Assembly: GCF_023100905.1 (NCBI RefSeq) | Contig: NZ_CP064686.1 | Coordinates: forward strand, 7,590,001 to 7,654,000 | DNA length: 64,000 nucleotides | Source of the DNA: Bradyrhizobium sp. 4 | GTDB taxonomy: Bacteria; Pseudomonadota; Alphaproteobacteria; Rhizobiales; Xanthobacteraceae | Reading direction: 5' to 3' | Shown here: positions 26,840 through 35,516 of the stretch, piece by piece | How the letters are laid out: each line of letters starts with the position of its first letter | Position numbering within the stretch: the stretch's first letter is position 1 | Made by a program: the position numbers and the translations under genes | Notes under the pieces: model-generated | Told to the model about the DNA's origin: nothing | Seen by the model: the letters and a program-made list of their open reading frames with translations, nothing else | Databases searched by the model: none

Positions 26840-28525
26840 CTACGCAGCCTGAGCGATGCTCGCGGCCTCTTCCGCCGCCTTGCGCATGCTTGCCGACATT
26901 TCTTCGGTGACCGTGCTCTGCTCCTCGACCGCCGCAGCCGTTGACGACACATACTCGCTGACGCCCTGGATCGCACTCTTGATCGAGTCCAACGCGGCGA
27001 CGACATCGACCGAGATGCCGTTGAGATTGCCGATCTCCTGTTCGATCCGATCCGCCGCCTGCTTGGCCTGATTGGCGAGATTTTTCACCTCGGATGCAAC
27101 CACCGCAAAGCCGCGACCGGCTTCGCCGGCGCGCGCGGATTCGATGGTGGCGTTGAGCGCAAGCAGATTGATCTGGCCGGTGATGTTGCCGATGAGTTGT
27201 ACGATCGTGCTCATCGATTCCGCCGCCCGGGTCAGCCGTTGCGCCTGTTGGTCCGCGGCCTCGACCCGGTCGACCGCGGTCGATGCGGTCTCGCGGGAGC
27301 GGGTCATGGCTTCCGCGATCTCGCGCACCGATGCATTCAGTTCCTCGGCTCCGGCGGCGACCGATTCCATCATGCTGCGCACCTTTTCGCTGCGCTTGCG
27401 CGCGTTCACCTGCGCGGTGGTATCGGAGGCGTATTTCACGACCTTGAACGGGTTGCCATTGAGATCGCGGATCGGATTGTAGGAGGCCTGGATCCAGACC
27501 TGCCGCCCGGCCTTGCCGACACGCTGGTATTCACCCGTCTGGAATTCGCCGGCGTTCAACCTGGTCCAGAAGGCGCGATAGGCTTCGCTGTCATGTTCAT
27601 CCTGCGGCATGAACAGGCTGTGGTGCCGGCCGACGATCTCAGGGAGCGTATAGCCGAGCGCACCGAGGAAATTCTCGTTGGCGGTCAGCACCTTTCCGTC
27701 CATGTCGAACTCGATCACCGCCTGCGACTTGCCGATCGCCTCGATCTGTCCGGCGAAGTTCGCGTTCGTGAGCTTCTGCGCACTGATGTCGCTGGCGAAC
27801 TTCACCACCTTGAACGGCTTGCCGGCCTCATCGAGGATCGGATTGTAGGAGGCGAGAATCCAGACTTCCTTAGCTCCCTTGCCGAACCGCTTGTATTCGG
27901 CGGATTGATACTCGCCGCGCGCCAGCTTCGCCCAGAACTCGCGATAGGCTGGGCTGTCGCTCTCGCCGGCGCCCACGAACATGCTGTGATGGCGGCCCTG
28001 GATCTCATCGAGCCGATAGCCCACGACGCTCAGGAAGTTCTCATTGGCGGTGATGATCGTGCCGTCGAGATTGAATTCGATTACGGCTTGCGCACGGCCG
28101 ATCGCGGAAATCTTGCCGGCATCCTCGAGGCTGCGAATCTTGCGCGCGGTGATGTCGGTGGCGAACTTGACGACCTTCACGGGCTTGCCGGCCTCGTCGA
28201 CGATCGGATTGTAGGATGCCTGAATCCAGATCTCCCGGCCGCCCTTGCCGAGCCGCTTGTATTCGGCGGATTGGTACTCGCCGCGGCCAAGACGCGCCCA
28301 GAATTCGCGATAGGCAACGCTGCCTCGCTCTTCCGGCGTGACGAACAGGCTGTGGTGCTTGCCCTGGATCTCGTCGAGCCGATAGCCCATAGCATCCAGA
28401 AAATTTTCGTTCGCTGTAAGGATTGTGCCGTCGAGCTTGAACTCGATCACCGCCTGTGACTTGCCGAGCGCGATGACCTGAGCCAAAGCCTCCCTTGCCG
28501 AAGAACCGCTTCGCCAAAAAGACAT
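26840..28525 (-). CDS. Soluble methyl-accepting chemotaxis protein with three tandem PAS domains
   Basis: 561 aa from the ATG at 28525 (GGAAAGG upstream). Three PAS-PAC units of about 122 residues each (roughly 20-130, 142-252, 264-374) are strikingly alike: AVIEF.LDG, TANENFL, GYRLDEIQG.HHS, YREFWA.L.RGEYQSAEYKR, and QASYNPI. The last 180 residues are the MCP signalling hairpin, with NLLALNATIESARAGEAG and FAVVASEVKNLA at the CheA/CheW contact tip. No membrane segment is seen, so it should be a cytoplasmic receptor for an internal signal such as redox or oxygen. No che genes are adjacent. Confidence 0.9.
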   Translation of the reverse strand: MSFWRSGSSAREALAQVIALGKSQAVIEFKLDGTILTANENFLDAMGYRLDEIQGKHHSLFVTPEERGSVAYREFWARLGRGEYQSAEYKRLGKGGREIWIQASYNPIVDEAGKPVKVVKFATDITARKIRSLEDAGKISAIGRAQAVIEFNLDGTIITANENFLSVVGYRLDEIQGRHHSMFVGAGESDSPAYREFWAKLARGEYQSAEYKRFGKGAKEVWILASYNPILDEAGKPFKVVKFASDISAQKLTNANFAGQIEAIGKSQAVIEFDMDGKVLTANENFLGALGYTLPEIVGRHHSLFMPQDEHDSEAYRAFWTRLNAGEFQTGEYQRVGKAGRQVWIQASYNPIRDLNGNPFKVVKYASDTTAQVNARKRSEKVRSMMESVAAGAEELNASVREIAEAMTRSRETASTAVDRVEAADQQAQRLTRAAESMSTIVQLIGNITGQINLLALNATIESARAGEAGRGFAVVASEVKNLANQAKQAADRIEQEIGNLNGISVDVVAALDSIKSAIQGVSEYVSSTAAAVEEQSTVTEEMSASMRKAAEEAASIAQAA

Positions 28526-28832
28526 TAATAGACCTTTCCAAATGACCGGAGCGAGCGTGGCTTGATCTGCCAAAAATGCATCGTCCGAGTCGTCGTTGAC
28601 TCGCTTTTCCGTCCTGGGAAAATGTCAGCCGATCGCTAACGCTTCCTTAAAGTCAAAATATTTCAATGGCTTAGATAGCCTAGAGGTTGCAAATAGATGC
28701 ATTCGCTTCCAAAATCGGGCACGAAAGATCGACTGCATTCGCGCTTACGTAGAATTACGGGCGGATGGTGCGCTGATCGAGACATGAAACTTGCTCTGGT
28801 TCGATCGGGGTCCAACCGACTAAGCTGATTCG
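28526..28832. other. Divergent promoter region between the chemotaxis gene and tsaB
   Basis: 307 bases, clearly less GC-rich than its surroundings around 28620-28700 (TTAAAGTCAAAATATTTC, GGCTTAGATAGCC), which suits promoters in both directions. GGCT-TAGAT-AGCC at 28669-28681 is a short palindrome. No gene, terminator or repeat family member is seen. Confidence 0.4.
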
Positions 28833-29528
28833 ATGCTGATCCTTGCCATCGATACCGCGCTGGAAGCGTGCGCGGTCGCCGTTCTCGACACCGATTCCGG
28901 CCAGCTCCTCGCACAGGAGCAGCTTCTGATGAAGCGCGGCCACGCCGAAGCGCTGATGCCGATGATCGCGCGCGTGATGCAGTCAGCCAATCTCGCCTTC
29001 ACCGCGCTGGACCGCGTCGCGGTCACCATGGGCCCCGGAAGTTTCACCGGCCTGCGTGTCGGCATTTCGGCGGCTCGCGGCCTTGCGCTTGCTGCGAAGC
29101 GGCCCGCCGTCGGCCTGACCACCTTGTCGGCCTATGCCGCCGCCGTCGTCGGCCAGAGCGGAGCGGCGCCGGTGATCTCGGCGATCGACGCGCGGCATGA
29201 TCACGTCTACTTCCAGATCGTGGCTGGTGACGGCAGCCAGCTGGTACGGCCAGCCGTCGCTCCCATCGACGAAGCGATCGCGGCGTCGCAATTCGGCGCG
29301 CCGCATCTGGTCGGCAATGCCGCGAAGATCCTCGCCGAGCGCTGGCCGAAAGATGTGCCGCAGCCGGTCGCGGTCGACGCGCAGCCCGCGCCTGACATCG
29401 GCTGGGTCGCATGGCTTGGCGCCGCGGCCGATCCCGCGACAAATCCGGCGCGGCCGTTCTACCTGCGAGCGCCCGACGCAAAGCCGTCCACACAACTGCC
29501 GCTTGCAGCACAAGCCGCAAGCTCATGA
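28833..29528 (+). CDS. tsaB: tRNA threonylcarbamoyladenosine biosynthesis protein TsaB
   Basis: 231 aa, ASKHA-fold partner of TsaD/TsaE in making t6A37 of ANN-decoding tRNAs. N-terminal MLILAIDTALEACAVAVL and the family signature MGPGSFTGLRVGISAARGLA near residue 70 identify it. The C-terminus ends with RPFYLRAPDAK. Its stop overlaps the rimI start (ATGA), the same tsaB-rimI pairing seen in many bacteria, so the two are translationally coupled. Confidence 0.93.
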   Translation: MLILAIDTALEACAVAVLDTDSGQLLAQEQLLMKRGHAEALMPMIARVMQSANLAFTALDRVAVTMGPGSFTGLRVGISAARGLALAAKRPAVGLTTLSAYAAAVVGQSGAAPVISAIDARHDHVYFQIVAGDGSQLVRPAVAPIDEAIAASQFGAPHLVGNAAKILAERWPKDVPQPVAVDAQPAPDIGWVAWLGAAADPATNPARPFYLRAPDAKPSTQLPLAAQAASS

Positions 29529-30010
29529 TGAGATGGTTCTCGGAATGGTGGCGCGGCGATACGGCCGTCGTCGAGCCGGCTGTCGCGCGCGACGTCGCAC
29601 GGCTCGCGCAACTCCACGGCGCCTCGTTCGCACGCGGTTGGGGCGAAGGCGAGTTCGAGAGCATGCTCAGCGAGCGCAACACGCTGGTGCATCGGTTGCG
29701 CCTCGGCCGCAAGACCGTGGGCTTCGCGGTGTCGCGGATCGGCGCGGACGAAGCGGAGATCCTCTCGATCGCGGTCGACCAGGCCCATCGCGGACGCGGC
29801 CTCTCTCGCACGTTGCTGATGACCCATCTCGGCCATCTGGCAGGCCGCGGCGTGCGCACAATATTTCTCGAAGTCGAGGAAAATAACCAGCCGGCGCGGC
29901 GGCTCTACGACCGAACCGGATTCATGGTGGTCGGACGCCGCGAACGCTACTATAAGCAGCCGAACGGGGAACAATTGAACGCACTTCTGATGCGACGTGA
30001 CTTGTCGTAA
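29525..30010 (+). CDS. rimI: Ribosomal-protein-alanine N-acetyltransferase (RimI-like GNAT)
   Basis: 161 aa. GNAT fold with the acetyl-CoA pyrophosphate loop HRGRGLSRTLL near residue 88 and the typical FLEVEENNQPARRLYDRTGF near 120. It acetylates the N-terminal Ala of ribosomal protein S18 in E. coli; the target here is inferred from family and from coupling to tsaB. Two consecutive ATGs (29525 and 29528) are possible starts. Confidence 0.88.
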   Translation: MMRWFSEWWRGDTAVVEPAVARDVARLAQLHGASFARGWGEGEFESMLSERNTLVHRLRLGRKTVGFAVSRIGADEAEILSIAVDQAHRGRGLSRTLLMTHLGHLAGRGVRTIFLEVEENNQPARRLYDRTGFMVVGRRERYYKQPNGEQLNALLMRRDLS

Positions 30011-30048
30011 CATTGATGGCAGAAAGCGCCCCGTCAGGCGGACATCAC

Positions 30049-30504
30049 ATGACTGGTCTTAAACCTTCCCCCGCTTCCAAGGCATCCGGCATCGAGGCGC
30101 GCTGTGCCGCCACCGGCATGCGCATGACCGAGCAGCGCCGTGTCATCGCCCGCGTGCTCGCGGAGGCGGTCGATCATCCCGATGTCGAGGAACTGTATCG
30201 CCGTTGCGTCGCCGTCGACGACAAGATCTCGATCTCGACCGTGTATCGCACCGTCAAACTGTTCGAGGATGCGGGCATCATCGAGCGCCATGACTTCCGC
30301 GAAGGCCGCGCGCGCTACGAGCAGATGCGCGACAGCCATCACGACCACCTCATCAACCTGCGCGACGGCAAGGTGATAGAGTTCACCTCCGAGGAGATCG
30401 AGAAGCTCCAGGCGGAGATCGCCCGCAAGCTCGGTTACAAGCTGGTCGATCATCGGCTCGAACTCTATTGCGTCCCGCTCGACGACGACAAACCCACAAG
30501 TTAG
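30049..30504 (+). CDS. fur: Fur family metal-responsive regulator (Fur/Mur)
   Basis: 151 aa from the ATG at 30049 (AGGCGG eight bases upstream); an ATG at 30016 would add 11 residues but has no site. Winged-helix domain with MRMTEQRRVIARVL and ISISTVYRTVKLFEDAGIIERHDF; metal site HHDHLINLRDGKVIEF. The C-terminal CxxC zinc pair of E. coli Fur is absent (ends LELYCVPLDDDKP), as is usual in rhizobia, where this protein can respond to manganese (Mur) as well as iron. It likely acts on the TGCATC-type hexamers in front of irr in this same window. Confidence 0.9.
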   Translation: MTGLKPSPASKASGIEARCAATGMRMTEQRRVIARVLAEAVDHPDVEELYRRCVAVDDKISISTVYRTVKLFEDAGIIERHDFREGRARYEQMRDSHHDHLINLRDGKVIEFTSEEIEKLQAEIARKLGYKLVDHRLELYCVPLDDDKPTS

Positions 30505-31184
30505 TGGCCATCGATCTCGTCATCTTCGATTGCGATGGCGTGCTCGTGGACAGCGAGGTGATCTCCTGTCGCGCGCATGCGGATGTGCTGTCGAGGCACG
30601 GCTATCCGATCACATCGGAGCAGGTGCTGGTCCGCTTTCTCGGCGTATCCGAGAAAGACGCACGGCGAATGGTCGAACAGGAGATCGGCCGCAACCTTCC
30701 CGACGATCTCGAGAGCCAAGTGAATGCGGCGACGCTGCAATTCTATGCCAGCGATTTGCAGCCGATCACCCATGTGGCCGCAGCGATTGGCGCAATCGAT
30801 TTGCCCAAATGCGTCGCGTCGAGCGGCACGCCGGAGAAGATCCATCATGGCCTGACCTGCGCCGGTCTCTACGATCTGCTTGCTCCGAACATCTTTTCCG
30901 CAAGCCAGGTCGCGCGCGGCAAGCCCGCGCCCGATCTTTTTCTGTTCGCCGCCGCGCAGATGAAAGTCGCGCCGGAGCGGTGCCTCGTGATCGAGGACAG
31001 CGTCCCCGGGGTGACCGGCGCGCATGCCGCCGGGATGACCGTGCTCGGCTTTCACGGTGGCAGCCATTGCCCGCCGGGCCATGCTGAAAGGCTCCGGGCC
31101 GCCGGGGCCGGATTGACGTTCGACGATATGCGGCAATTACCGGAGCTGGTCCGGCGGGTCGCGGCGGACACCATGGCGGGCTGA
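30504..31184 (+). CDS. HAD family hydrolase (subfamily IA phosphatase)
   Basis: 226 aa from the GTG at 30504 that overlaps the fur stop by one base (TAGTG). HAD motifs: FDCDGVLVDSE (I, nucleophile Asp and acid Asp), ASSGTPEKI (II), GKPAPDLFLFA (III Lys) and VIEDSVPGVTGAHAAG (IV). The alpha-helical cap between motifs I and II is of the beta-phosphoglucomutase/phosphoglycolate phosphatase kind. The substrate is unknown; the protein is most like YfbT/YniC-type sugar-phosphate phosphatases. Confidence 0.85.
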   Translation: MAIDLVIFDCDGVLVDSEVISCRAHADVLSRHGYPITSEQVLVRFLGVSEKDARRMVEQEIGRNLPDDLESQVNAATLQFYASDLQPITHVAAAIGAIDLPKCVASSGTPEKIHHGLTCAGLYDLLAPNIFSASQVARGKPAPDLFLFAAAQMKVAPERCLVIEDSVPGVTGAHAAGMTVLGFHGGSHCPPGHAERLRAAGAGLTFDDMRQLPELVRRVAADTMAG

Positions 31185-31373
31185 TTCAGGGCACTTTCTC
31201 AGGGCACTTGGCGACCGGGGCGCACGTGCGCCCCGAATCCATAGATTTTGGCGGGATTCCAGGCTCCCGCCGGCGGTCGCCCCGGATTGACAGCCCAAAG
31301 ACCCCCAATCGCTGGATTTCCGCGGCGCCAGCCTATATCTGAGGGCGGTCCTCCCACCTCAATTCCGGGTTCC

Positions 31374-32762
31374 ATGACGCCGCCGCGCAAGCTGCACATC
31401 AAATCATATGGCTGCCAGATGAACGTCTACGATGCCCAGCGCATGGTGGACACGCTGGCCCCGGAAGGATTCGTGGAGACGGCCAGCGCTGATGACGCCG
31501 ATCTCGTCATCCTCAACACCTGTCATATCCGCGAGAAGGCCTCGGAAAAGGTCTATTCGGAGCTCGGCCGCCTGCGCGTCGCCAAGGACGCCGCCGCGCG
31601 CGATGGGCGCACCATGCAGATCGCGGTCGCGGGCTGCGTGGCACAGGCCGAGGGCGAGGAGATCGTGCGCCGTGCACCCGCAGTCGATGTCGTCGTCGGT
31701 CCGCAGAGCTATCATCATTTGCCGCAGCTGTTGAAGCGCGCCGGCAATGAGGGCCGCGCCCTCGAGACCGAATTCCCGGCTCAGGACAAGTTCGGCTTCC
31801 TCGCCCAGCCCAAGCCCGGCACGATCCGCGCCCGCGGCATTTCCGCTTTCGTCACGGTGCAGGAAGGCTGCGACAAGTTCTGCACCTTCTGCGTCGTGCC
31901 TTACACGCGTGGCTCGGAAGTCTCGCGGCCGGTGACAAAGATCGTCGACGACGTGAAGCGGCTCACCGAGAACGGCGTGCGCGAGCTCACGCTGATCGGA
32001 CAGAACGTCAACGCCTATCACGGCGAGGGACCGGACGGAAAAAGCTGGCCGCTCGGCAGGCTGCTGGAGCACCTCGCGGCGCTCCCGGGCGTCGCGCGGC
32101 TGCGTTATTCGACCAGCCATCCGCGCGATGTCGATGACAGCTTGATTGCAGCCCATCGCGATCTCGGCGCGCTGATGCCCTTCGTGCACCTGCCGGTGCA
32201 GTCGGGCTCGGACCGGATTCTGGCCGCCATGAACCGGAAACATACCGCCGATGATTATCGGCGTGTCGTCGACCGTTTCCGGTCCGCACGCCAAGACATT
32301 GCTTTTTCATCAGATTTTATCGTCGGCTTCCCGGGCGAGAGCGAGCAAGATTTTCTCGCCACCCTCGCGCTCGTCACGCAAATCGGCTACGCTGCGGCAT
32401 ATTCGTTCAAATACTCCGCCCGGCCGGGAACGCCGGCCGCGGACATGCAGGAGACGGTGTCCCCTTCCGAGATGGACCAGCGATTGGAGCGGCTCCAGGA
32501 ACTGATCGACAGCCAGCAATCGGCCTTCAACAAGGCTGCGATTGGCTCAACGGTCGATGTGCTGTTCGAGCGTCCGGCCCGCAAGGACGGCCAGATCGTC
32601 GGCCGCACCGCATTCCTCCAGCCCGCGCATGTGATGGCCTCGCCCGACATCATCGGACAAATCCTGCCGGTCCGGATCGACAGCCTTGAACGCTACAGCT
32701 TCCTCGGTGAGCTCGCCATGGCGCACGAGCCCGCTTTATCACCCATCGCCACTGGAGCCTGA
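31374..32762 (+). CDS. miaB: tRNA-2-methylthio-N6-dimethylallyladenosine synthase MiaB
   Basis: 462 aa radical-SAM methylthiotransferase that makes ms2i6A37 in tRNA. The N-terminal MTTase domain has SYGCQMN, NTCHIREKA and VAGCVAQAEG, giving the three auxiliary-cluster cysteines; the radical-SAM CxxxCxxC is GCDKFCTFC near residue 160; a C-terminal TRAM domain covers the last 70 residues. The ATG at 31374 lies after a 190-base leader with CG-rich hairpins such as GGGGCGCACGTGCGCCCC near 31217-31234, on which I make no claim. First gene of the miaB-ybeZ-ybeY-corC-lnt run. Confidence 0.95.
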   Translation: MTPPRKLHIKSYGCQMNVYDAQRMVDTLAPEGFVETASADDADLVILNTCHIREKASEKVYSELGRLRVAKDAAARDGRTMQIAVAGCVAQAEGEEIVRRAPAVDVVVGPQSYHHLPQLLKRAGNEGRALETEFPAQDKFGFLAQPKPGTIRARGISAFVTVQEGCDKFCTFCVVPYTRGSEVSRPVTKIVDDVKRLTENGVRELTLIGQNVNAYHGEGPDGKSWPLGRLLEHLAALPGVARLRYSTSHPRDVDDSLIAAHRDLGALMPFVHLPVQSGSDRILAAMNRKHTADDYRRVVDRFRSARQDIAFSSDFIVGFPGESEQDFLATLALVTQIGYAAAYSFKYSARPGTPAADMQETVSPSEMDQRLERLQELIDSQQSAFNKAAIGSTVDVLFERPARKDGQIVGRTAFLQPAHVMASPDIIGQILPVRIDSLERYSFLGELAMAHEPALSPIATGA

Positions 32763-32766
32763 ACCC

Positions 32767-33825
32767 TTGCCCAAAAGCGCATCGGATTCGTCTTCTTCCA
32801 TCGCTCCTAGCCGCAAATTTGACCGCGAGATGCAGGTTCCGCCCGAGACCCAGGTCGTCATCGATTTCGATGACAACCGCGCCGCGTCCGCGCTAGTTGG
32901 CCCTTATGGCCAGCATTTGGCACAGATCGAACGGCGGCTCGGCGTCGTCGTCGATTCCAAGGGCAACCACATCACCATCGGCGGCTCGCGCGACGGCTGC
33001 GATGCCGCGCGCCGGGTGCTGGAGACGCTCTACGCCCAGGCCGTGAAGGGACAGGATCTCGACCAGGGCGAGGTCGAGGGCGCGATCCGTGCCGTGATCG
33101 CGCAGGGCTCGCTGTTCGAGTTCGATGCCAAGTCGGCCAAATCCACCTTCGACAGCATCAATCTGCGCAAGCGCCCGGTGCGTGCGCGCACGGCGGCGCA
33201 GGATTCCTACATCCGCGCGCTGAAGCGCCACGAGCTGGTGTTCGGCATCGGCCCCGCCGGCACCGGCAAGACCTGGCTCGCGGTCGCGCATGCCGCGCAG
33301 CTGTTCGAGCGCAAGGAAGTCGACAAGATCATCCTGTCGCGCCCAGCGGTGGAAGCCGGCGAGCGGCTCGGCTTTTTGCCCGGCGATCTCCGCGAGAAGG
33401 TCGATCCTTATCTTCGCCCGATCTACGACGCGCTCTATGACCTGATGGACCCGCGCATTGTCGAGCGCGCGCTGCAGACCGGCGAGATCGAGATCGCGCC
33501 ACTCGCCTTCATGCGCGGTCGCACGCTCACCAACGCGGCCATCATCCTGGACGAGGCGCAGAACACCACGTCGATGCAGATGAAGATGTTTTTGACCCGC
33601 CTTGGCGAAAACAGTCGCATGATCATCACCGGCGATCCCTCGCAGATCGACTTGCCGAACGGCCAGACCTCGGGCCTCGCCGAGGCGACGCGCCTGCTGA
33701 GCGGCGTCGAAGGCATTGCGCAAGTTCATTTCAAGGCCGAAGACGTGATCCGCCACGAGCTCGTGGCGCGGATCGTCTCCGCCTACGAAGGGTCGCCGCA
33801 GCGGCCGGCCGCCGGTAAATCCTGA
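32767..33825 (+). CDS. ybeZ: PhoH family ATPase YbeZ
   Basis: 352 aa from the TTG at 32767, four bases after the miaB stop; no AUG occurs until residue 22. The N-terminal KH-like region (ALVGPYGQHLAQIERRLGV) is followed by a P-loop ATPase with GIGPAGTGKTWLA (Walker A near residue 170) and IILDEAQNTT (Walker B). YbeZ partners with YbeY in 16S rRNA maturation and RNA quality control, which matches ybeY being the next gene. Confidence 0.9.
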   Translation: MPKSASDSSSSIAPSRKFDREMQVPPETQVVIDFDDNRAASALVGPYGQHLAQIERRLGVVVDSKGNHITIGGSRDGCDAARRVLETLYAQAVKGQDLDQGEVEGAIRAVIAQGSLFEFDAKSAKSTFDSINLRKRPVRARTAAQDSYIRALKRHELVFGIGPAGTGKTWLAVAHAAQLFERKEVDKIILSRPAVEAGERLGFLPGDLREKVDPYLRPIYDALYDLMDPRIVERALQTGEIEIAPLAFMRGRTLTNAAIILDEAQNTTSMQMKMFLTRLGENSRMIITGDPSQIDLPNGQTSGLAEATRLLSGVEGIAQVHFKAEDVIRHELVARIVSAYEGSPQRPAAGKS

Positions 33826-33886
33826 CGAGGCAGCAACCGGACCATATGGGCGCGGACACGGCGCCCCTTCGTTCGGAACAAGGACA

Positions 33887-34396
33887 ATGTCACACCCCAA
33901 CCTTCCCATCACCGAGGTCCTCGTCGTCGCCGATTGCTGGCAGCGGGAGCCCGAATCCGAAGCCGTGATCCAGCGCGCCGTGGCGGCCGCCGCCGAGAAT
34001 GTCGACGAAGACGTTGCGGAGGCGGAAGTGGCGGTAATGCTGACCGATGATGCCGGCATCCGCACCCTGAACAGCAACTGGCGCGGCATCGACAAGCCGA
34101 CCAACGTGCTGTCGTTTCCCGCGCTGCAGCCGGAAGGCGACTGGAAGCCAGGCGATGCGCCGCGCATGCTCGGCGACATTGCGATCGCCTACGAGACCAT
34201 GCGGCGTGAGGCGGACGAGGAACAAAAACCGTTCGATCATCATTTGAGCCATCTCGCCGTGCACGGTTTCCTGCATCTGGTCGGCTACGACCACGAAAAC
34301 GAAGACGACGCCGAGGAAATGGAAGCGCTCGAACGAGAGATCCTGGCTCATCTCGGCATTCCCGACCCCTATGCCGACCGCCCAGGGACGCATTGA
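33887..34396 (+). CDS. ybeY: rRNA maturation endoribonuclease YbeY
   Basis: 169 aa. The zinc-binding HxxxHxxxxxH motif is HGFLHLVGYDH near residue 125. The upstream substrate block is NSNWRGIDKPTNVLSFP. YbeY trims the 3' end of 16S rRNA and degrades defective ribosomes. Starts at ATG 33887 after AAGGAC. Followed one base later by the corC start. Confidence 0.95.
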   Translation: MSHPNLPITEVLVVADCWQREPESEAVIQRAVAAAAENVDEDVAEAEVAVMLTDDAGIRTLNSNWRGIDKPTNVLSFPALQPEGDWKPGDAPRMLGDIAIAYETMRREADEEQKPFDHHLSHLAVHGFLHLVGYDHENEDDAEEMEALEREILAHLGIPDPYADRPGTH

Positions 34397-34397
34397 G

Positions 34398-35516
34398 ATG
34401 CCGGATTCCGACCCGATTCAGGACAATCCGCGCAACACGGCCAATTTACCGGTCGTGGTGACCTCAGGCGAGGTGATGCGCCCGACCGCCGATGGCTGGC
34501 TGCTGCGCGCCATCCGGACGTTGTTCGGCTGGAAGGCGGGTTCGGTGCGCGACGACCTCCAGGTCGTGCTCGACGCCACGACGCCCGACGACACCGGCTT
34601 CTCGACGGTGGAGCGCACCATGCTGCGCAACATCCTCGGCCTGCACGAGCGTCGCATCGCCGACGTCATGGTGCATCGCGCCGACATTGTCGCGGTGAAG
34701 CGCGACATCCCGCTCGGCGAGTTGATGGACCGTTTCGAGAGCGCCGGCCATTCGCGCCTTGTGGTCTACAACGAGACGCTCGACGATCCCGTCGGCATCG
34801 TCCATATCCGCGATCTGCTCGCCTTCATGACCGCGCGTGCGCGCGTGTCGGGGGTCACGAAAACCAAGCGCAAGAAACCGCTGCCGGCCGGGCTCGATCT
34901 GCGTACGGTCGATCTCGCGCTGCCGCTCGAAGAAGCGCGCATCATCCGCAAGCTGCTCTACGTGCCGCCGTCGATGCGGGCGATCGACCTGCTGGCGCAG
35001 ATGCAGGCCACTCGCATCCATCTGGCGCTGGTGGTCGACGAATATGGCGGCAGCGACGGGCTGGTCTCGCTCGAGGACATCGTCGAGCAGATCGTCGGCG
35101 AGATCGACGACGAGCATGACAGCGACGAGCCGCCCTCGATCGTGCGGCTGCCCGACAACGCCTTCATCGCGGACGCCCGCGCCAGCCTCGACGACGTCCG
35201 CACCGTGATCGGCGAGGACTTCGTCACCGGGGAGGCCGGCGAGGAAGTGGAGACGCTGGGCGGCTATCTCGTCAGCTTCGTCGGGCGCCTGCCGGTGCGC
35301 GGCGAGGTGATCTCGGGCCCCGGCCATTACGAGATCGAGGTGCTCGATGCCGATCCGCGCCGGGTCAAGCGGCTGCGGATCTCGACGCGAAAGGAGCGCC
35401 CCGCGCCGCGCACCCAGCGCGAGAGCCGGCGCCGCGAGGCTGCGCCGGATGGCAGCCAGCCGACGGCCAGCGACACGCCCACCCCGCCGCCCAGCGACGG
35501 GACCGGTCCGCAGTGA
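34398..35516 (+). CDS. corC: CorC/HlyC family CBS-domain protein
   Basis: 372 aa. Layout: a short N-terminal region, a CBS pair (about 75-230) with IADVMVHRADIVAVKRD and FESAGHSRLVVYNETLDDPVG in the first and PPSMRAIDLLAQM with HLALVVDEYGGSDGLVSLEDIVEQIVGEI in the second, then a C-terminal CorC_HlyC domain (about 265-345). Soluble, so a regulator of magnesium/cobalt efflux rather than a channel. The tail is rich in Arg, Pro and Thr. Its stop overlaps the lnt GTG start. Confidence 0.9.
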   Translation: MPDSDPIQDNPRNTANLPVVVTSGEVMRPTADGWLLRAIRTLFGWKAGSVRDDLQVVLDATTPDDTGFSTVERTMLRNILGLHERRIADVMVHRADIVAVKRDIPLGELMDRFESAGHSRLVVYNETLDDPVGIVHIRDLLAFMTARARVSGVTKTKRKKPLPAGLDLRTVDLALPLEEARIIRKLLYVPPSMRAIDLLAQMQATRIHLALVVDEYGGSDGLVSLEDIVEQIVGEIDDEHDSDEPPSIVRLPDNAFIADARASLDDVRTVIGEDFVTGEAGEEVETLGGYLVSFVGRLPVRGEVISGPGHYEIEVLDADPRRVKRLRISTRKERPAPRTQRESRRREAAPDGSQPTASDTPTPPPSDGTGPQ

